A stretch of DNA of 64,000 bases, taken from positions 367,039-431,038 of the forward strand of contig NZ_LNNH01000010.1 of NCBI RefSeq assembly GCF_001542915.1, in the 5' to 3' direction. The DNA comes from Peribacillus simplex (GTDB lineage Bacteria > Bacillota > Bacilli > Bacillales > DSM-1321). Of the stretch, positions 39,881-49,680 are shown piece after piece (positions within the stretch are counted from its first letter, which is position 1; each line of letters begins with the position of its first letter). The notes under the pieces are model-generated. The model had not been told where the DNA came from. It worked only from the letters and a program-made list of their open reading frames with translations, and made no database searches. A program made the position numbers and the translations under genes.

Positions 39881-40450
39881 TTATATCCAAAAAACAGGAT
39901 ATTTTCTATCACTTCGTAAATTATTGATTAATAATGCCATCAGCACAATAATAATGGATCCAGTCAATACTGTCGTAAATAAATAATTCCATGTATAAGA
40001 GCCAAGTATTACAATGATTGGGTCTGCCCCAGCGGGAGGATGGGTTGTTTTGGTTAACATCATCAAACTGATAGCTAATCCAACTCCCAAGGCCAGAGAC
40101 CATGGTTCGTTTCCAATTAGATGATAAACAAGTAATCCTATTAAAGTTGAAATGAAGTGTCCGCCTATGATATTTCTAGGTTGTGATAAAGGAGAATTCC
40201 AAAGGCCGAATGCTAATACACAACTTGCACCAAATGAAGCTATTAACAATGGAGTGTATGTAAAGCGTGTCAATAATCCTAGAATAAAAATAGTAATAGC
40301 CCCACCCATAAATCCAGTTATAACATCCTTCGTATTTACTTTCAGAGGACTCTTTCCTTTTCCCCTCATTTTCATTAGATAATGAGGGATGTTTTGTTGA
40401 GCCATTTCTTCTGCTTGCTCCTTTTTTGCTGCATTTCCTTCTGTAATCAA
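39881..40450 (-). CDS. HPP-family membrane protein, TTG start
   Basis: The protein has 189 residues. AAGGAGG lies eight bases before TTG at 40450 (MITEGNAAKKEQAEEM); the frame extends to 40486. Four to five helices follow, with the HPP hallmark segments SPLSQPRNIIGGH and TKTTHPPAGADP. Some HPP proteins take part in nitrite transport. The role here is not shown by context. Confidence 0.88.
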   Translation of the reverse strand: MITEGNAAKKEQAEEMAQQNIPHYLMKMRGKGKSPLKVNTKDVITGFMGGAITIFILGLLTRFTYTPLLIASFGASCVLAFGLWNSPLSQPRNIIGGHFISTLIGLLVYHLIGNEPWSLALGVGLAISLMMLTKTTHPPAGADPIIVILGSYTWNYLFTTVLTGSIIIVLMALLINNLRSDRKYPVFWI

Positions 40451-40605
40451 ATTATGTTCCTCCTTGCTAAAAAAAAAACTATCCACTGATTATATTACAA
40501 AACTTGATCTTGTAGGTGAAACAAAACCACCTAAACCCCATGCCAATTTTAACCGAATCAACCAGTATCCGATATGATTTCCATTCAATTATATGGCCCA
40601 AAAGA

Positions 40606-40650
40606 GAGCTATGATCACAGCTGATGCACCCGTTACTTCAATTGTATGAA
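40606..40650 (-). repeat. Dispersed repeat, right module
   Basis: CAGCTGATGCACCCGTTACT. An ATGGCCCAAAAG flank nearby (about 40590) resembles the extended copies. The remaining 40451-40993 gap has no CDS. Confidence 0.55.
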
Positions 40651-40796
40651 ATAATTTAACAAGAATCCTCTTCCCTAGTGGATTGAGGGAGCCTTATGAG
40701 AAAATTACGCATAGTTTTTTTTATTTTTGGTTATAGCTGCCTATCATTCCCCACATATAGAGTAATATATTGTTTTCCACAGTATATTACCTTGTT

Positions 40797-40822
40797 CAAT
40801 TATCCTGCACCGTTAGTGCAGC
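40797..40822 (-). repeat. Dispersed repeat, left module only
   Basis: CAATTATCCTGCACCGTTAG then TGCAG. Confidence 0.55.
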
Positions 40823-40900
40823 TTTCCTAACTTCTGTAGTCTTTCTTAATTTTGAATTCTGGACGATGTAAAAGGTTTATATATTGAATGATTTTCTGCA

Positions 40901-40934
40901 TAAAAAAAGGCTGAAGTGAAAATCCTTCAGCCTA
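40901..40934 (-). terminator. Terminator of the secreted 125-aa protein gene
   Basis: AGGCTGAAG/CTTCAGCCT stem with a seven-base T-run on the minus strand. Confidence 0.85.
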
Positions 40935-40993
40935 AAACAACTTATATAGTAACAGGAATATTCATGTGTTTACGCATTCCTTCAGTTAGTGAA

Positions 40994-41371
40994 TTAATCA
41001 TAAAAGATTAAATGCATATCACTGTTGGTCCTTGATTTCGCAAAAAATTCTGCTTCATTTCCTCCATCAACAAAGCTGCCAATACTACGGAAAATACCAC
41101 ATTCGCCTCGATCTAAATATCTTACCCCTACATAATCATTATAACTGTCAGGATCATACTCCCATAATTCAACTTTTAACTTACCGGCTGGGCCCACGTA
41201 AGAATCCCGACAAATCTTATAATCACCACCAGTAGAAGCAAACTGATCACTTTCAGCACCATTAGAAAAAAGAGATTGTTCTCCTAAGTAATCCCAGCCG
41301 CTTGCAAATGTAGCAGAAGGGAACAACAACGCAGCCGCCAATACCAAGACACTCATTCTAAACTTTTTCAT
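40994..41371 (-). CDS. Secreted hypothetical protein (125 aa)
   Basis: A signal peptide covers residues 1-23 (MKKFRMSVLVLAAALLFPSA, cut near TFA-SG). The mature part, SGWDYLGEQSLFSNG onwards, has two cysteines (SRGEC-like positions in YKICRDSY and DRGECGIF) that could form a disulfide. It is strand-rich (LKVELWEYDPDSYNDYVGVR). GGAGGA precedes the ATG. No family was recognised. Confidence 0.8.
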   Translation of the reverse strand: MKKFRMSVLVLAAALLFPSATFASGWDYLGEQSLFSNGAESDQFASTGGDYKICRDSYVGPAGKLKVELWEYDPDSYNDYVGVRYLDRGECGIFRSIGSFVDGGNEAEFFAKSRTNSDMHLIFYD

Positions 41372-41520
41372 GATTAATCCTCCTCCCTTATTCTCAATTG
41401 GAAAATTCTTCTACATCCAATCTTAATCGATTTTTTTTATATTATCATCTATCCAAAGATTCACTTTTTCAGGAAAAGTTTTTTCATTATCCACTACTTC
41501 ATGCAGCTTTCGCAAAAAAG

Positions 41521-41554
41521 AAAAAAGCCTGAAGTATTCTCACTCCAGGCTTTT
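41521..41554 (-). terminator. Terminator of the 60-aa membrane gene
   Basis: AGCCTG/CAGGCT stem with flanking A/T runs. Confidence 0.7.
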
Positions 41555-41583
41555 GTTCACCGAATCCTTATATAGTAAATCAA

Positions 41584-41766
41584 CTAATCAGTAAGATTAA
41601 AAATCATCATAAAGACAGCGGCATATATACCTATTGCTCCATAGGTGGCTAAAGCCCAAAAAAGACCGGTGCCAGGAGTTTTAATAAACCTGTAGAAAAT
41701 ATATCCTTCAGTCAAAAAAAATAAGACAACTAAGAGTGTGGCTAGAATAGGATACACATCGAACAA
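41584..41766 (-). CDS. Small two-helix membrane protein (60 aa), TTG start
   Basis: GAAGGAG lies eight bases before TTG at 41766 (MFDVYPILATLLVVLFFLTE). An upstream GTG is too close to the ribosome binding site. A second helix is FWALATYGAIGIYAAVFMMI. The loop IFYRFIKTPGTG is basic. No family was recognised. Confidence 0.6.
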   Translation of the reverse strand: MFDVYPILATLLVVLFFLTEGYIFYRFIKTPGTGLFWALATYGAIGIYAAVFMMIFNLTD

Positions 41767-41849
41767 ACAGGTCACTCCTTCACAAGTAATTTATTTTAGT
41801 ATGGTGAATGTAAAAGAACTTTATTCATAGAAGGAACACTGCACTATAT

Positions 41850-41930
41850 GTAACGATCCCACCCTGTTAGTTCCATAAGGAAAAGCTGCCGTAAAGATAT
41901 TGCCGATTTTACGTTCCGTATCTATTGCTC
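41850..41930 (-). repeat. Dispersed repeat, diverged
   Basis: CGATCCCACCCTGTTAGTTC left, AGCTGCCGTAAAGATATTGC centre. It lies 3' of the XRE gene at 41975. Confidence 0.7.
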
Positions 41931-41974
41931 AGAAAAAAAAGGCTTAGGTTAGATTTTTCACCACAGTAACTCGT

Positions 41975-42829
41975 TTATGAACCTTCAATGGAGATTTTCT
42001 TCATTAATCGTTTTAATTTATCTTCAGTGGCTGTTCCATCTGCTGGTGTATAGATACTGCACCTTAAGTCCATGTCCCCCTGGACTTGAAGGGAAGTTAA
42101 ATTGAACAGCATCTTACCGGCTTTGGCATGTCTAAATTCAATCATCATTTCCGGTGCTCTGCTCACTTGACTTTCTTGCCATAAAGATTGAAATTCCGGA
42201 TGAGAAACGCTCATTTCTTTAATAAATAGGTTATACCATTCATCTCCTACGTAGTGACCATAATAGGCACGGAAAATGGAAAGAAACCCCTTAACGAAAT
42301 GCTCCCAATTCACAGCTAATGTTTTTAATTCTTTTCTTGTAAAGATTAGGCGGATCAAATTTCGTTGGTCAGCTGGAAGTTGTTCAAAATCCAAAAATAC
42401 ATGAGCTGCAGCATTGTTCCAGCCTACAATATGACAATGTCGATCGGTAATGATAGTAGGACAGTACATCAGCTCGGCTAAAATTCTTTCCAAGGAAGGA
42501 CTCAGTTTTGGCTGATCCTTCTTTCGATCAATAATGGGTGATTTCACTTCTAAAGCTAAATCATATAGATACGCTCGTTCATCATGATTTAATTGCAGAG
42601 CTGTAGATATACAATCCAATACGCTTGTGGAGACCTTTATATCCCGGCCTTGCTCCAGCCACGTATACCAAGTGGTACTAACTCCCGCCAAATGTGCAAC
42701 TTCTTCTCTTCGTAAGCCAGGTGTTCTTCTCCGTGTACCAGCAGGTATACCGATAGATTCTGGCTTTATTTGGGATCGCTTCGTTTTTAAAAATGAAGAC
42801 AATGCGTCAAGTCTGTTTTTATCATCCAT
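41975..42829 (-). CDS. XRE regulator with MmyB-like ligand-binding domain
   Basis: The protein has 284 residues. GGAGG precedes the ATG at 42829 (MDDKNRLDALSSFLKTKRSQ); the frame is open to 42934. The DNA-binding part has RRTPGLRREEVAHLAGVSTT then WYTWLEQGRDIKVS, the hallmark of the MmyB/HTH_31 group. Residues about 110-280 are the PAS-like MmyB ligand domain (IVGWNNAAAHVFLDF). The divergent fabF-like gene is its likely target. Confidence 0.9.
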   Translation of the reverse strand: MDDKNRLDALSSFLKTKRSQIKPESIGIPAGTRRRTPGLRREEVAHLAGVSTTWYTWLEQGRDIKVSTSVLDCISTALQLNHDERAYLYDLALEVKSPIIDRKKDQPKLSPSLERILAELMYCPTIITDRHCHIVGWNNAAAHVFLDFEQLPADQRNLIRLIFTRKELKTLAVNWEHFVKGFLSIFRAYYGHYVGDEWYNLFIKEMSVSHPEFQSLWQESQVSRAPEMMIEFRHAKAGKMLFNLTSLQVQGDMDLRCSIYTPADGTATEDKLKRLMKKISIEGS

Positions 42830-42888
42830 TTCAATAACCTCCATCATAGCGTTTAACCTAGTAGTCATTATACCAGGATAAACACTCA

Positions 42889-42928
42889 CTTGTAATAGGA
42901 TAACGTCGAAGTATAATACAAGTATACT
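42889..42928. promoter_or_regulatory. Inverted repeats between the XRE and fabF-like genes
   Basis: CTTGTA (42889-42894) mirrors TACAAG (42917-42922), and AGTATA (42910-42915) mirrors TATACT (42923-42928). A TATAAT-type -10 lies inside (42912-42917). Confidence 0.45.
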
Positions 42929-42949
42929 ATTCATTTGGAGTGATGAAAA

Positions 42950-44185
42950 ATGGAAAGAGTCGTTATTACCGGAATGGGCGTAGTCTCTCCCCTTGGAAAC
43001 AACGTAGAAAAATTTTGGGGAAATCTGACCGAAGGGAAGTCGGGAATTTCCTCAATTGATACATTTGACGTCAGCAATCATAAAGCAAAAATTGCCGGAA
43101 TCGTTCGTGATTTCAATGCAGATGACACTTTAGGAAAAAATGAAGCCCGACGTCTGGACCGCTTTTCTCAATTTGCTTTGGCAGCCGCTGAACAAGCTTG
43201 GACTGATTCCAATTTAAAGATGGATGAGATCAATCCTGAAAGACTTGGCGTATATGTGGGTTCGGGGATAGGGGGCATCGAAACATTTATCGAGAATGTG
43301 GATACTCTGCGGACGAAAGGTCCAAGACGGGTTAGTCCAACCTTGGTACCAGCCATGATTTCAAATGCAGCTGCAGCTCAAATTAGTATAAGATGGAACG
43401 CAATGGGACCTACCATGTCACCTGTTTCCGCTTGTGCGATTGGAAATACCGCTATAGGTGAAGCATTCAGACTTATTCGCTATGGGGAAGCAGATGCCGT
43501 TTTTGCAGGAGGAGCAGAGGCAGCTATTACAGATTTATCTTTGGCTAGCTTTGGTAATGCTACAGCCTTATCAACGAGAAACGATGATCCAACTAAAGCC
43601 AGCCGTCCTTTTGATGTAAAACGCGATGGATTTGTCATGTCAGAAGGAGCAGGAATTTTAATTTTGGAATCTTTGTCTCACGCTTTACGTAGAAATGCAA
43701 ATATTCATGCAGAGGTGATTGGGTATGGTGCCAGTTCTGATGCCTATCATATGGTAGCTACACACCCGGAAGGTAAAGGAGCCTATCTTGCCATGAAAAT
43801 GGCATTGAAAAATGCAAAAATTTCTCCTGAAGAGATTGATGTTATCAGCGCCCATGCAACAAGTACAGAAGTGGGCGATCGCTCTGAGACACTGGCCATT
43901 AAAAAACTATTTGAATCAAACGCGTACCAGATCCCAATAACAGCTAATAAATCCATGCTTGGTCACATGCTAGGAGCAGCTGGTGGCGTGGAAGCAATTG
44001 CTTTGGCGAAAAGTTTAAAGGAAGGAATCATTCCTCCAACCATCAACTTAGAAAATCCTGATTCATTATGCGATTTGGATTATGTACCAGGTGTTGCGCG
44101 TAAAGTGGAAATACGTACTGGTCTATCCAATTCATTTGGCTTTGGAGGTCATAATGCAGCCATCGTTTTAAAAAAATACGAGTGA
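42950..44185 (+). CDS. fabF: Beta-ketoacyl-ACP synthase II-like (FabF family)
   Basis: The protein has 411 residues, the normal length. The condensing triad is Cys162 (SACAIGNTAIGEA), His302 (AHATSTEVGD) and His339 (KSMLGHMLGAAGG). Two motifs differ from housekeeping FabF, which usually reads ACASG and AHGTST. It stands alone beside an XRE regulator, not in a fab operon, so it is probably a second, specialised synthase. GGAG precedes the ATG. It elongates acyl-ACP with malonyl-ACP if active. Confidence 0.9.
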   Translation: MERVVITGMGVVSPLGNNVEKFWGNLTEGKSGISSIDTFDVSNHKAKIAGIVRDFNADDTLGKNEARRLDRFSQFALAAAEQAWTDSNLKMDEINPERLGVYVGSGIGGIETFIENVDTLRTKGPRRVSPTLVPAMISNAAAAQISIRWNAMGPTMSPVSACAIGNTAIGEAFRLIRYGEADAVFAGGAEAAITDLSLASFGNATALSTRNDDPTKASRPFDVKRDGFVMSEGAGILILESLSHALRRNANIHAEVIGYGASSDAYHMVATHPEGKGAYLAMKMALKNAKISPEEIDVISAHATSTEVGDRSETLAIKKLFESNAYQIPITANKSMLGHMLGAAGGVEAIALAKSLKEGIIPPTINLENPDSLCDLDYVPGVARKVEIRTGLSNSFGFGGHNAAIVLKKYE

Positions 44186-44224
44186 ATTAGTTGCTACAAT
44201 GAGTTCTTATCTAACAGTAAAGAC

Positions 44225-44262
44225 AAAAAAAGCCCTTTTTTCTTCTATGAAGGGCTTTCTTC
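44225..44262 (+). terminator. Terminator of the fabF-like gene
   Basis: AAAGCCCTT/AAGGGCTTT stem with T-rich tail. No CDS is seen between here and 44485. Confidence 0.85.
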
Positions 44263-44484
44263 TTGTTCTTAAACATGTCTTTTTACGAACGGCAGAACCC
44301 ATGCCCTGCCGCCCATTTCAGAAATTTTCCCGTTATGACCCAACCTGAATGGTCGATAGTTTATTTTTTAGCTGATTATTTAAAAATTCAAGAAATACTC
44401 TTTGAGATTTTCCCTGTTTATCATTCTTTTTACCCGCATTGTACGTTGTAAAATCCTCAAGGTCATGCAGTAGATAAGAACGCT

Positions 44485-45363
44485 TTAAACTTTCGCCTCT
44501 TCAATTAAAGGGTGTTTTTGAGATGTGGAGTTTGCCAAGAATACACCAGCTAAAATGAGCAAAGCACCAAGATAACCTTGTATCCCCATATTTTCATACA
44601 GAAAAACAAATGCAAATATAGCTGAAAAAATCGGTTCCAGTGAAAAAAGAAAACCAGTACTTTCAGGTGATGTGTACTTTTGGGCAATTGGCTGCATAAC
44701 AAAGCCATAAGCAGTGCAAATGAGTGCTAGACCGAGAATCGCTAACCAATCCATAACTTCGTTTGGTAAAGCTGGCGTTTCAAAAATAAAATTTCCAATT
44801 ATTGCATAAAAGCAAGCAAATCCGAGTTGGCAAATTCCAAGCAGCAGGGCATCAACCTGGCGGACAAAGCTGTTTATTAAGATGATATATATCGCATATA
44901 GCAATGCGGCGACCAAGCAATATAGCGACCCCATCGAAAAAGTTAAATCATCTTTAATAATAAGTAGAGCTAAGCCAACGGAAACGATGATCACTCCATA
45001 AATGATGTTTTTATGAGGCAATTTTCGTATAAGGAATGTCCGCAAGATAGGTACCAGAATAACCGTTGAACTTGTCAAAAAACCTGCTGTAGAAGCGGTT
45101 GTCGTTTTCATTCCATACATAAGGGTAATGAAGATCCCACACAGTAAAGCTCCAACGATGGCACTATATGTTAACATGGCAATATTGGTATGGATCAATT
45201 TTTTGGAGAATATCGCCACCATCACGATAAATGCGATTCCAAATCGCAGCGCTACAGTTGTGAATGGAGAGATCGTGTCAGCACAAAGTTTCATAAAGAC
45301 ATAAGATGTCCCCCACCCCATAGAAACAGTGACTAATAGTAAGTTTGCCTGTTTTTGTGTCAT
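44485..45363 (-). CDS. EamA-family (DMT) transporter
   Basis: The protein has 292 residues and ten hydrophobic helices in two EamA repeats. The first repeat has WGTSYVFMKLCADTISPFTT and the second LGLALICTAYGFVMQPIAQK then YTSPESTGFLFSLEPIFSAI. These are typical drug/metabolite exporters of the RhaT/EamA group. It lies 43 bases after the FMN reductase gene and is probably co-transcribed. Substrate unknown. Confidence 0.9.
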   Translation of the reverse strand: MTQKQANLLLVTVSMGWGTSYVFMKLCADTISPFTTVALRFGIAFIVMVAIFSKKLIHTNIAMLTYSAIVGALLCGIFITLMYGMKTTTASTAGFLTSSTVILVPILRTFLIRKLPHKNIIYGVIIVSVGLALLIIKDDLTFSMGSLYCLVAALLYAIYIILINSFVRQVDALLLGICQLGFACFYAIIGNFIFETPALPNEVMDWLAILGLALICTAYGFVMQPIAQKYTSPESTGFLFSLEPIFSAIFAFVFLYENMGIQGYLGALLILAGVFLANSTSQKHPLIEEAKV

Positions 45364-45405
45364 AATCAGTTTTAACCTTTCGAGTAACCGATTTTTTGTT
45401 TAATT

Positions 45406-45954
45406 TCAGCTGCTTTCAATTAATGTATTTCGAATTTGCGCAGCTGCGGAAAATGCATTTTTGTCTTGGATTACTTCCTCAGGCTTGTTTCCATTTCCAA
45501 GAATATATCCCGCAAATTCAATTCCCATAAAATCGAATATGTGATTAAACTGCTGAATCATAGGCAGGCCTTTAATGGTAGGTTCGTCTCCTCCAACAGC
45601 AATCACAAATGCTTTTTTGGAAGCCATCCGGTTCTTGAAATCAGGATACTTGGGGTCCCGTAAAGTTTGTGACCATCGATCGATAAAGTTTTTCATTGTT
45701 CCTGACATGCTATACCAATAAATTGGAGTAGCGAATATTAGTATGTCACATGGCAGGATCCGTTCGATTATGGAATTATACTCATCACTTCTGTCCTGAA
45801 ATCCATCCTTTGAATGACGCATGTCCATGATTGGTTTGATGTTATAGTCTTTTAAGTAAAACTTTTCTGTAGCGATACCTTCAATTAAGTATTCTGTCAA
45901 AATCTCCGTATTGCCATCGGGACGGGTCCCGCCATAGATCACTGCTATGTTCAT
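45406..45954 (-). CDS. NADPH-dependent FMN reductase / flavodoxin-like oxidoreductase
   Basis: The protein has 182 residues. The flavodoxin fold begins MNIAVIYGGTRPDGNTEILT, a GxxRxxxNT-type FMN phosphate loop. ILIFATPIYWYSMSGTMKNF IDRW binds the flavin ring in this family. AAGGGAG precedes the ATG. It is the first gene of a unit with the EamA transporter and is divergent from the LysR gene, which is the likely regulator. Probably a quinone or nitro-compound reductase. Confidence 0.88.
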   Translation of the reverse strand: MNIAVIYGGTRPDGNTEILTEYLIEGIATEKFYLKDYNIKPIMDMRHSKDGFQDRSDEYNSIIERILPCDILIFATPIYWYSMSGTMKNFIDRWSQTLRDPKYPDFKNRMASKKAFVIAVGGDEPTIKGLPMIQQFNHIFDFMGIEFAGYILGNGNKPEEVIQDKNAFSAAAQIRNTLIESS

Positions 45955-46050
45955 TTATGATTTCTCCCTTCAACTATCCTCAGTTCTTTTTTTGTTGTTT
46001 CTTCAATACGTATATCTTATAGTTAATTTAATAATCGATAAAGCTAATTA

Positions 46051-46071
46051 TTTCGATTGATTCAATCGAAA
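46051..46071. promoter_or_regulatory. Perfect palindrome in the LysR promoter region
   Basis: TTTCGATTG-ATT-CAATCGAAA, nine-base arms, 26 bases before the lysR ATG. It is a candidate autoregulatory site. Confidence 0.6.
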
Positions 46072-46096
46072 AAAATGATTACAAAGAGGCGTAAAC

Positions 46097-46996
46097 ATGG
46101 ATATTAAACAATTGATTACTTTTAAACATGCCGCAGAAAATTTGAACTTTACCCAGACTGCGAAAATCTTGAATTTTGCACAATCAAGTGTAACTGCCCA
46201 AATTAAAGCTCTTGAAGATGAAATTGGCAAACCCTTATTTGAACGCCTAGGAAAACGATTGATCTTAACAGAGGCTGGGCACCATTTTAAGTTATATACA
46301 GAAAAAATGATAAAATTAAGTAACGAAGCGATTATGGCTGTGAACGTCGAAGAAGAGCCAACTGGAACCTTAATCATAGGTGCCCAGGAGAGCCAGTGTA
46401 CCTATCGCTTACCTCCCATTCTTAAAGAGTTCAAGGCAGCCTTCCCCAAGGTTAAGCTCGTGTTTAAGCCTGCCATTTCTGACGAATTGGCGAGAAAACA
46501 CCTTATGGAGGGTTTATTGGATATTGCTTTTATTATGGATATAAGTAAGCCTGAGGGTTCATTACGAGTGGAGCAACTAATCAAAGAGGAATTCAGGCTG
46601 GTCACAGCATTAAACCACCCCAAAACATTTCTCTCACTGGATGACCTTAAGGACGAGACTCTTTTACTTACGGAAACGGGATGTTCTTATAGGATCATGT
46701 TCGAAGAATTCCTTCAATCAGCGGGAGTATACCCTCTGGATAAAATAGAATTTAGCAGTATCGAGGCAATCAAACAATGTGTAATAGCAGGTTTAGGAGT
46801 AGCATTATTACCGGAGATGGTAGTCAAAAAAGATATTAAAGAAGGTAGAATGAAGGAACTGCCATGGAAGGGTGCCGAATCTTCCCTTTTCACCCAAATT
46901 GCCTGGCATAAGGATAAAAGAATGACACCCCCTTTAGAGGCATTCATTAATCTAACTCGTACTATTTTTTTATCCAATGACCACATCAGTTCATAG
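46097..46996 (+). CDS. LysR-family transcriptional regulator
   Basis: The protein has 299 residues. The winged helix is MDIKQLITFKHAAENLNFTQ then TAKILNFAQSSVTAQIKALE, and a LysR substrate-binding domain follows from residue 90 (GTLIIGAQESQCTYRLPPIL). AGAGGCG precedes the ATG. It is divergent from the FMN reductase/EamA unit, the classic arrangement for LysR targets. Inducer unknown. Confidence 0.92.
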   Translation: MDIKQLITFKHAAENLNFTQTAKILNFAQSSVTAQIKALEDEIGKPLFERLGKRLILTEAGHHFKLYTEKMIKLSNEAIMAVNVEEEPTGTLIIGAQESQCTYRLPPILKEFKAAFPKVKLVFKPAISDELARKHLMEGLLDIAFIMDISKPEGSLRVEQLIKEEFRLVTALNHPKTFLSLDDLKDETLLLTETGCSYRIMFEEFLQSAGVYPLDKIEFSSIEAIKQCVIAGLGVALLPEMVVKKDIKEGRMKELPWKGAESSLFTQIAWHKDKRMTPPLEAFINLTRTIFLSNDHISS

Positions 46997-47201
46997 TTGT
47001 CGTGCCCCTTCTCCCTATTAATGTATGGAGCTATCTCCTATACTCTTTGTTTTTGTCATACTTTCACATGATGCAACTGTCTATTTGATGGTTGCTTTTT
47101 GGTGTACGAAAAATCCTTCTTTCTAGCAGCGGAATAGTTAAGGGACGATACCCTTAGTTGAAGAATCCCTTAAGTTACTCAATATAGTCCTACATTTCCT
47201 T

Positions 47202-47265
47202 CAGCTGCCCCGTTAGTTCCATAAGGAAAGGAGCTGCCATAAGCAACTCCTTCATTACGTGGGTT
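47202..47265 (-). repeat. Triple-hairpin repeat, right end lost
   Basis: CAGCTGCCCCGTTAGTTCCA left, GGAGCTGCCATAAGCAACTCC centre (arms GGAG.. and ..CTCC). It lies 3' of map. Confidence 0.75.
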
Positions 47266-47334
47266 TATGCATTTATTAGATGCGCGGTAAGTGAGCTACT
47301 TTATGTTTACGCGTCTTTTCCGTCCATGCTTGAC

Positions 47335-48078
<744 letters not shown>

Positions 48079-48237
48079 TTACCTACCTCATTATCTTTTA
48101 TCATCAATAACCTATATACGTATTAATTGTACCTTAATTTTATCCAAAAATAAAAGCACTGTAAATTATTCGGGACAATACCCTCAGCTTCAATTTTTCT
48201 TCGATCAAGGGATGGGCCGCAATAGGGATCTAGTACA

Positions 48238-48312
48238 TATGACTGCCCCGTTCCTCCCAACAGAAAAAGCTGCCCTAAGACAGCTCCGATCCGCAGCTAG
48301 TAATCCACTATT
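48238..48312 (-). repeat. Triple-hairpin repeat, diverged
   Basis: GACTGCCCCGTTCCTCCC left, AGCTGCCCTAAGACAGCT centre, CAGCTAGTAATCC right. It is the only landmark between map and the SDR gene. Confidence 0.75.
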
Positions 48313-48339
48313 AGATGGGCATGGTGGTCATCCCCCCCA

Positions 48340-49386
48340 TCACAATGTTTCCTTTTTTTCTTTTTGGAACCAAGCCGCTAGCAGTTCTTGTTCTTTTTCT
48401 CGTGATATCCCTGTTTTTCTTTCTGTATCCTGTCTCGTTTGCTCCCATTGATACACATCATAAATAGTATCTTCAAGAGGACGGAAGGTAAGACCAGCGT
48501 TAATGGATTTTGCGATATTGATGGAGAAAGATCCTTTCCACGGTTCTGTTTCTCCTTCTAACGGGAAGTGTTCAGGAATCCAAAAAGGCATTTCCGTCCA
48601 CGGCTTTATTTTGTGCTCTACTATGAATTGTTCTTCTGCCCACACCATTTCGGTATCGCTGTTGGTGACGGCTTTACAGGTGTTCAATAGCTCTTTCATT
48701 GTCAATTTATCATTCGGACCTGTTACATTGAACGTGCCTTTTTTTCTGCTTTCTGCCATATTGAATACCCATGTTGCTACATCCTTAACGTCAATCAATT
48801 GAACAGGACGATCTGAACGCCCCGGCGCCAATACTTTTCCGCCTTGGGCCACACGCTGAACCCAGTACGAGAGCCGATCCGTATAGTCAAACGGTCCGAC
48901 AAGCAGCCCCGCTCTTAAATGCAACACACGCCCTGGCCAATGCGTTTCTGCTTCTGCTTCACAAAGTACCTTCAACGCACCGTAATACTCATAGGGAGAA
49001 ATTCGCCCTTCCTCAACGTCTTTCAACTTATCAACAGGCGGCATCGGCTGTAAATGATAGTCTTCCGTAATATGGAGGGGAATCCAATCCTTATAAAGAG
49101 AGATGCTTGAGATATATGTATAATGTTCGACGTTATCCCCAAGCACAGCCGCGATTTTTTTGATTTGATGCGGAGCTAATCCGCAGGTATCGATGACAAC
49201 ATCCCATTTCCGGTTTTCCAGAAGCGAAACATCACCGTCTCTATCACCAGTTAACTGCTCCACCTCAGGAAACACCTCTTTATTGGTACCGCGATTGAAT
49301 AATGTAATTTCGTGACCTCTTTTCAATGCTTCTTTTACCAATGCTTTTCCTAAAAAACGAGTGCCCCCTAATATTAGGACCTTCAT
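48340..49386 (-). CDS. NAD-dependent epimerase/dehydratase-like SDR protein
   Basis: The protein has 348 residues. The Rossmann motif is LGGTRFLGKALVKEALKRGH at the N-terminus. TYISSISLYKDW holds the serine, and YYGALK is the YxxxK catalytic pair. The C-terminal half includes LIDVKDVATWVFNMAESRKK. It resembles extended SDR 'epimerase' or isoflavone-reductase-like proteins of Bacillus. GGGGG precedes the ATG. Substrate unknown. Confidence 0.85.
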   Translation of the reverse strand: MKVLILGGTRFLGKALVKEALKRGHEITLFNRGTNKEVFPEVEQLTGDRDGDVSLLENRKWDVVIDTCGLAPHQIKKIAAVLGDNVEHYTYISSISLYKDWIPLHITEDYHLQPMPPVDKLKDVEEGRISPYEYYGALKVLCEAEAETHWPGRVLHLRAGLLVGPFDYTDRLSYWVQRVAQGGKVLAPGRSDRPVQLIDVKDVATWVFNMAESRKKGTFNVTGPNDKLTMKELLNTCKAVTNSDTEMVWAEEQFIVEHKIKPWTEMPFWIPEHFPLEGETEPWKGSFSINIAKSINAGLTFRPLEDTIYDVYQWEQTRQDTERKTGISREKEQELLAAWFQKEKKETL

Positions 49387-49639
49387 AGTTTTCCCCCATT
49401 CCCTTTAATAGAGTGTAAAAAACCTTTCACTTTACTAACGGTTTTCCTCCTAAAAAAGATATGGTGGGTAAAAAAATTTATTCCCTTTTATTTATTAAAA
49501 GAGGCGTCCAATGGTTCGGGATTAACCAGTCTGCCTCATCTAATATTCGCCAGTTATAACAGGTCCGTTTCTCCCAAGCTCCGATGATTTTACTTGAAAC
49601 GTTTTGGTTTTAAAACAACACGCTTACGAAAAGAGCCTA

Positions 49640-49680
49640 AATTAGAAGCTGCCCTAAGACAGCTCCTCCTTCAGCCTTCT
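49640..49680 (-). repeat. Dispersed repeat, centre only
   Basis: AGCTGCCCTAAGACAGCTCC then TTCAGCC. It is the terminator of the YxjI-like gene. Confidence 0.7.

Noticed and set aside
42889-42928. Calling the XRE/fabF inverted repeats a FapR site
   Set aside because: The sequence does not match the FapR TTAGTACC(T/N)-type palindrome as I know it.
44263-44451. 62-codon rightward frame after the fabF terminator
   Set aside because: It starts inside or just past the terminator, without a binding site, and has odd composition.
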